14,325 nt of DNA, taken from a bacterium. Lineage in GTDB: Bacteria > Gemmatimonadota > Gemmatimonadetes > Gemmatimonadales > Gemmatimonadaceae. The stretch spans positions 1 through 14,325 of the forward strand of contig JAJZRK010000069.1 in assembly GCA_021802745.1 (NCBI GenBank), given 5' to 3'. Of the stretch, positions 9,441-14,325 are shown in pieces (within the stretch, counting starts at the first letter, position 1; every line of letters begins with the position of its first letter). The notes beneath the pieces were generated by a model. That model saw nothing but the letters and a program-made list of their open reading frames with translations. It had not been told where the DNA came from and did no database searches. The translations under genes and the position numbers were made by a program.

Positions 9441-10613
9441 ATGAAACTCCGACTGCCGTTCTTCGTGCTGGCCGCACTCGTGCCGCTCGTCACCGCCGCC
9501 ACATCCGCCGCCGCGCAGGACGATCCCTGCAAGGCGATCCTTGCGCCCGTGAAGGCGCGCTATGCGCCCGATCGCCGCGTCGCCGTGTTCGACATTGCCT
9601 GCACCCAGCAGGCGACGCAGTGGGTCGTGAAGGGAGAGGTGGACCAGGACGCGGCGCGCCGCGACGTCCTCGCCGCCTTCGAGGCGGCGAAGCTCGGCCC
9701 CGTGCTCGACAGCGTCCGCCTGCTCCCCGATCCGGCGCTCAAGGACACGCCCTACGGCATCGTGAAGGTGAGCGTTGGCAATGTGCGGTCCAATCCCGCG
9801 CACTCCGCCGAACTCGCCACACAGGTGATGATGGGGACGGTGCTCAAGCTCCTCAAGCGGCAGGGCGACTGGTACTACATCCAGGGGCCGGACCAGTACC
9901 TCGGCTGGCTCGAGGGGGCGGCAATGCACCTGACGACGCAGGGCGGCGTGGATGCGTGGCTGCACGGCCCGCGCGTCATCACGACCGCGTACTTCGGCGT
10001 CGTGCGCGCCAGGCCCGACACCACCGCGCTGCCGGTGAGCGATGCCGTGCCCGGCGTGCTGTTCAAGGACGACGGTGTGCGCGGACGCTGGCGCGCCGTG
10101 CAGACGCCGGACGGCCGCAAGGGATTCATCCAGCGCACGCTTGTGGCCGACTACGCCACCTGGACGAAGACGCGCAAGCTGACCGCCGACAATGTGGAGT
10201 TGACCGCCAAGCGCTTCATTGGCGTGCCCTACCTCTGGGGCGGCACGTCGCCCAAGGGCATGGACTGTTCCGGCTTCACCAAGACGGTCTTCCGCCTCAA
10301 CGGGACGGAGCTGAACCGCGACGCCAACCAGCAGGCCACGATGGGCTACGAGGTCTCGGCCGCCGACGACATGCGGCACCTGATGAAGGGCGACCTGCTC
10401 TTCTTTGGACAGAAGGCCACCGCCGAGAAGGCCGAGCGCATCACGCACGTCGCGATCTATCTGCAGGACAAGCAGTTCATCCACACGCCGGGCGGCGCGG
10501 GCGTGCGCATTGACAGCTTCGACCCGGCCGCGCCCGACTTCAACGCCGGACTGCTCAAGAACCTGGTGCGCGCGCGCCGCGTCATCGGCCCCGTGCGGCC
10601 GGTGCAGCCGTAA
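9441..10613 (+). CDS. Secreted SH3b-NlpC/P60 peptidase, YkfC-like (gamma-D-Glu-diamino acid endopeptidase)
   Basis: The predicted role is cleavage of the gamma-D-Glu to meso-diaminopimelate bond in cell-wall peptides. The 390 residues start at the ATG at 9441 with a Sec signal peptide (MKLRLPFFVLAALVPLVTAA, cleavage probably near ASAAAQ at about 26). A region of unknown fold (about 30-105) is followed by two SH3b-like parts (about 106-160 and 180-235) and the NlpC/P60 domain (about 250-385). The catalytic residues are C276 in MDCSGFT, H336 in THVAIYL and H348 in FIHTPG. W266 in YLWGG, D275 and S277 match, in relative position, residues known in Bacillus cereus YkfC, as do E124 (ELATQ) and Y153 (YLGW) in kind. 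Such enzymes need a free N-terminal L-Ala. The frame stays open upstream, but the signal peptide fixes the start; no clear Shine-Dalgarno is seen. It is convergent with the dipeptide epimerase. Confidence 0.9.
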   Translation: MKLRLPFFVLAALVPLVTAATSAAAQDDPCKAILAPVKARYAPDRRVAVFDIACTQQATQWVVKGEVDQDAARRDVLAAFEAAKLGPVLDSVRLLPDPALKDTPYGIVKVSVGNVRSNPAHSAELATQVMMGTVLKLLKRQGDWYYIQGPDQYLGWLEGAAMHLTTQGGVDAWLHGPRVITTAYFGVVRARPDTTALPVSDAVPGVLFKDDGVRGRWRAVQTPDGRKGFIQRTLVADYATWTKTRKLTADNVELTAKRFIGVPYLWGGTSPKGMDCSGFTKTVFRLNGTELNRDANQQATMGYEVSAADDMRHLMKGDLLFFGQKATAEKAERITHVAIYLQDKQFIHTPGGAGVRIDSFDPAAPDFNAGLLKNLVRARRVIGPVRPVQP

Positions 10614-10629
10614 GGCCGGGCGCACGCAA

Positions 10630-10661
10630 GACGGCGCTCCCGCGGTGGCGGGAGCGCCGTC
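10630..10661. terminator. Bidirectional hairpin terminator between peptidase and epimerase genes
   Basis: A perfect 14-bp stem (GACGGCGCTCCCGC pairing with GCGGGAGCGCCGTC) surrounds the 4-nt loop GGTG. It lies 16 nt after the peptidase stop and 30 nt after the epimerase stop, in the gap between two converging genes. On the plus strand GTCTGTTCG follows, which is only weakly T-rich. Because the stem is symmetrical it can serve both transcripts. Confidence 0.8.
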
Positions 10662-10691
10662 GTCTGTTCGGGGCTCGCGGCCCGGCCGCGC

Positions 10692-11882
10692 TCAGCCCTT
10701 CAGCGTGTTGACGCCAATGCCGGGCCGGTCCATCAGCGTGACCTTGCCGTCCACGACGCGCGTGCCGTCGTAGACATCGTTGCCGATCAGCAGCGCGCCG
10801 TCGAGGTCGGCCCAGTCCACCATCGGCGACAGGTGCGACGCGGCGGAAATGGCGCACGACGTCTCGGTCATGCAGCCGAGCATCACCTTCATCCCCAACG
10901 ACCGCGCGAGCACGATCATCTTGTGCGCTTCGCGCATGCCCGTGCACTTCATCAGCTTGATGTTGATGCCGTGATACACGCCCTTCGCCTTCGGGATGTC
11001 GGCGAGCCGCTGCACGCCCTCGTCGCCGATGATCGGCAGCGGGCTGCGCTCGGTCAGCCACGCCAGGTCGTCCACCTGCTCCTTCGGGAGCGGCTGCTCC
11101 ACCATCACGACGCCGCGCTCCTTGAGCCAGTGCAGCATGTCGAGCGCCACGGCGCGGTCCCTCCAGCCCTGGTTGACGTCGGCGGTGATGGGCGTGTTCG
11201 TCACCGACCGGATGGTCTCGATGATCATCTTGTCGGTGTCGCGCCCCAGCTTGACCTTCAGGACCTTGAACTCCGCCGCCTCTTTCGTCTTCTGCCGGAC
11301 GACGTCCTGCGTGTCAATTCCGATGGTGAACGACGTGTTGGGCGTGTTCGCCGGGTTGAAGCCCCAGATGTTGTACCACGGCTGCTTCAGCAGCCGGCCG
11401 ACCAGGTCGTGCAGCGCGATGTCCACCGCCGCCTTGGCGGCGGCATTGCCCGTCGTGATGGCGTCAATGTCGTGGAGGATCGTCTCGAGTTCGAACGGAT
11501 TGGAGTACTTCGACAGGTCCACCCGCCCCAGGAAGTCGAGCACCGAGGCGTGTGACTCGCCCAGGTACGGCGGCATCGAGGCCTCGCCGTACCCCGTGAC
11601 GCCGTCGTACTCGATCTCCGTCAGCACCACCGGCGTCGTCGTGCGCGACGAGTTGGCGATGGTGAAGACGTGCTTCAGCTCGAGCGTATACGGGCGGAAG
11701 CGCAGGGTCATGCGGGCCCTGGCCGACCGCCGCGCGGGCTTCGGCGCGCTGGCGCCGGCGACGCCGAGTGACGCGGCCGGGCGGGGAACGACGAGCGCCG
11801 CCGCCGCCGAGCCGGCGAGCAGCGACGACTGCTTCAGGAAGTCTCTTCGATTGTGCGACACGGAATACCCCAGCTGCTCCAT
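10692..11882 (-). CDS. Tat-exported dipeptide epimerase, enolase superfamily (L-Ala-D/L-Glu epimerase-like)
   Basis: The predicted role is epimerising L-Ala-D-Glu (or a related dipeptide) at the second residue. The 396 residues begin with a Tat signal (NRRDFLKQSSLLAGSAAAAL at 11-30); the enzyme proper starts near residue 58 (MTLRFRPYTLELKHVF). Enolase-superfamily residues are all visible: K209 and K211 in LKVKLG (K211 as one base), metal ligands D235 in ADVNQGW, E262 in VEQP and D287 in GDE, and the second base K309 in NIKLMK. GCMTET and the DLD motif (D359, D361), which holds the dipeptide amino group in this family, follow. The ATG at 11882 lacks a clear Shine-Dalgarno. A GTG at 11861, seven codons in and preceded by GGGG, would give a shorter, equally sound Tat peptide. 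It lies 56 nt after the YIP1 gene. Dipeptide specificity varies in this family, so the exact substrate is open. Confidence 0.92.
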   Translation of the reverse strand: MEQLGYSVSHNRRDFLKQSSLLAGSAAAALVVPRPAASLGVAGASAPKPARRSARARMTLRFRPYTLELKHVFTIANSSRTTTPVVLTEIEYDGVTGYGEASMPPYLGESHASVLDFLGRVDLSKYSNPFELETILHDIDAITTGNAAAKAAVDIALHDLVGRLLKQPWYNIWGFNPANTPNTSFTIGIDTQDVVRQKTKEAAEFKVLKVKLGRDTDKMIIETIRSVTNTPITADVNQGWRDRAVALDMLHWLKERGVVMVEQPLPKEQVDDLAWLTERSPLPIIGDEGVQRLADIPKAKGVYHGINIKLMKCTGMREAHKMIVLARSLGMKVMLGCMTETSCAISAASHLSPMVDWADLDGALLIGNDVYDGTRVVDGKVTLMDRPGIGVNTLKG

Positions 11883-11938
11883 TGAGTGCGACCGAACGGC
11901 GGACCGCCGACCGGTGCCAACTGCGCCCACCGCGCGCG

Positions 11939-12673
11939 TCAGGCCCTGAAGAACGCCCACACGGAAGGCAGCGCGCCAAACGCCCACATCACCACGCCCG
12001 CCACGACCGCCTTGTCCTTCGGCAGCTTCGCGACCACCGTGATGCCGATGGCCAGCAGCACCGTCACCCAGATCGTGAACACGTCGAGGCGACCCACGAG
12101 CCCGAGGAGACCCTGGTTCATCTCGGGGTCGAGAAACCGCCCCACCCCGAGCGAGAGCTGGAACCGGCCGCGCAGGCCGCTGGTGTCCATCAGCAGGCCC
12201 TGCACCGCGACCCCCAGCGACTCGATGACCCTCGGCATGAACGAGTACGTTGCGATCATCGTCGCCGCCTGGTAGCGCAGCTTGGCGCCGAGGATCTTCG
12301 CGGTCAGCCAGGCGCACAGCCCCGTCAGCAGCATGGCGATCGGAAGGAAGATGAACGTCCCGATCGTCGTGGTGTAGCCGGCGAACTTGCGCCCCATCTC
12401 CGCCTGCTCGGCGGTCATGGACGGATTCGCCTTCATGGCCTGCGCCATTCCGCGCTCGAACTCGGCGTTCATGATCCCTTCCATGGTGCCGCGGTTCGCC
12501 AGGAAGAGCCCGCCCACCAGGAGCGTGATGATCACCATCACGAGGAAGAACCCCGAGTTCGCCCGTCGCGCGAACACCTCGCGTGGCGAGAGGAAAATGT
12601 CAACGAAATCCTCGGCGACGGACGCCTTGGCGGGGGGCGGTGCGGCAGGGGCGCTGTCGGTGCTCTCGGTCAT
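11939..12673 (-). CDS. YIP1-family integral membrane protein
   Basis: This 244-residue protein has a Pro/Ala-rich cytoplasmic N-terminus (about 1-20). A short amphipathic stretch ([11 protein letters not shown] near 24-34) of the kind that opens many bacterial YIP1 proteins comes next. Five predicted membrane helices lie near 41-60, 103-126, 137-160, 188-213 and 221-242. The first loop (about 61-100) is polar and rich in Met, Glu and Ala. No catalytic motif is seen. Bacterial YIP1 proteins have no settled function; a role in membrane organisation is only suggested by the eukaryotic relatives. The ATG at 12673 is supported by CGGAG 6 nt upstream (12680-12684). It follows gyrB on the same strand, beyond a 190-nt gap containing repeats and a hairpin, and precedes the epimerase gene, with which it may be co-transcribed. 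Confidence 0.8.
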   Translation of the reverse strand: MTESTDSAPAAPPPAKASVAEDFVDIFLSPREVFARRANSGFFLVMVIITLLVGGLFLANRGTMEGIMNAEFERGMAQAMKANPSMTAEQAEMGRKFAGYTTTIGTFIFLPIAMLLTGLCAWLTAKILGAKLRYQAATMIATYSFMPRVIESLGVAVQGLLMDTSGLRGRFQLSLGVGRFLDPEMNQGLLGLVGRLDVFTIWVTVLLAIGITVVAKLPKDKAVVAGVVMWAFGALPSVWAFFRA

Positions 12674-12758
12674 ACGATGCTCCGGTCGGCGTGGCGGGAA
12701 TCCACGCGGTCCAAGTTGCAGGCGCTTCACCCCGCCGCGCAACTCGCCGAGTGCACAA

Positions 12759-12785
12759 CGGGCCCGGACGCGTATCGTCCGGGCC
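12759..12785 (-). terminator. GC hairpin downstream of gyrB, likely transcription terminator
   Basis: Perfect 11-bp arms GGGCCCGGACG and CGTCCGGGCCC flank the 5-nt loop CGTAT. On the minus strand the hairpin starts about 78 nt after the gyrB stop and is followed by GTTGTGCA, which has some T but no real T-run. It would end the gyrB transcript before the YIP1 gene. Confidence 0.65.
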
Positions 12786-12846
12786 CATCGCCAATCGCCA
12801 TCGCGAATCGCAATCCTGAATGCCGCAATCCGAATTCCCAATCCTC
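12785..12846. repeat. Tract of degenerate 6-7 bp repeats (GAATCSC-like) in the gyrB 3' region
   Basis: On the plus strand about nine imperfect units follow one another: CATCGC, CAATCGC, CATCGC, GAATCGC, AATCCT, GAATGCC, GCAATCC, GAATTCC and CAATCCT. The tract is more A/T-rich than its surroundings and lies between the gyrB stop and the hairpin at 12759-12785. The units are not exact copies, so it is neither a CRISPR nor a simple microsatellite. Its role is unknown. Confidence 0.5.
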
Positions 12847-12863
12847 AGTCTCCGTGGACTTCG

Positions 12864-14325
<1,462 letters not shown>

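Noticed and set aside
9249..10625. A 458-codon open frame opposite the NlpC/P60 gene.
   Set aside because: It is antisense to a gene with catalytic residues and a signal peptide. The composition is atypical (Arg, His, Val) and no family was recognised.
11883..12317. A 5' extension of the epimerase frame to 12317.
   Set aside because: It would overlap the YIP1 gene in another frame and would bury the Tat signal far inside the protein. The start at 11882 (or 11861) is far more sensible.

Overview
The window is a gene-dense stretch (11 protein genes in 14.3 kb) of high-GC bacterial chromosome, by eye clearly above 60% G+C. Two genes run off the ends: a membrane hybrid histidine kinase at the left and gyrB at the right. 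Both Tat- and Sec-type export signals, a peptidoglycan-peptide hydrolase and a YIP1-type membrane protein fit a Gram-negative, probably soil or water organism. The gene styles recall Gemmatimonadota or a neighbouring phylum. That placement is an inference, because no rRNA is present. I saw no insertion sequence, phage gene, CRISPR array, tRNA or obvious sign of recent transfer.

Left part (1-7344). The kinase (plus strand) meets a minus-strand run head-on. In transcription order the run is a GAF-domain protein, a ferritin, NAD-dependent DNA ligase (ligA) and a stand-alone V4R-domain protein. Spacing is tight at GAF-ferritin (19 nt) and ligA-V4R (about 17 nt). Ferritin and ligA are separated by 81 nt that hold a perfect 13-bp hairpin next to the ligA ribosome binding site. 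The GAF and V4R proteins look like sensor modules with no output domain.

Middle (7345-10613). A 129-bp divergent gap leads into a pyrimidine-nucleoside/thymidine phosphorylase on the plus strand. It converges on a small all-helical protein that resembles the RsbRD N-terminal domain. After a divergent gap of 157 bp comes a secreted SH3b-NlpC/P60 peptidase of the YkfC type.

Right part (10630-14325). A strong hairpin separates the peptidase from a convergent, minus-strand dipeptide epimerase that carries a Tat signal. Upstream of the epimerase on the same strand are a five-helix YIP1-family membrane protein and the 3' two-thirds of gyrB. GyrB is followed by a tract of degenerate 6-7 bp repeats and a GC-rich hairpin.

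The best functional link is the peptidase-epimerase pair. In known murein recycling, YkfC-type enzymes release L-Ala-D-Glu, which YkfB-type enzymes epimerise to L-Ala-L-Glu. Here both enzymes carry export signals, which would put the steps outside the cytoplasm. I found no convincing wholly new system. The observations most worth following are the exported epimerase, the output-less sensor proteins around ferritin and ligA, and the hairpin ahead of ligA.
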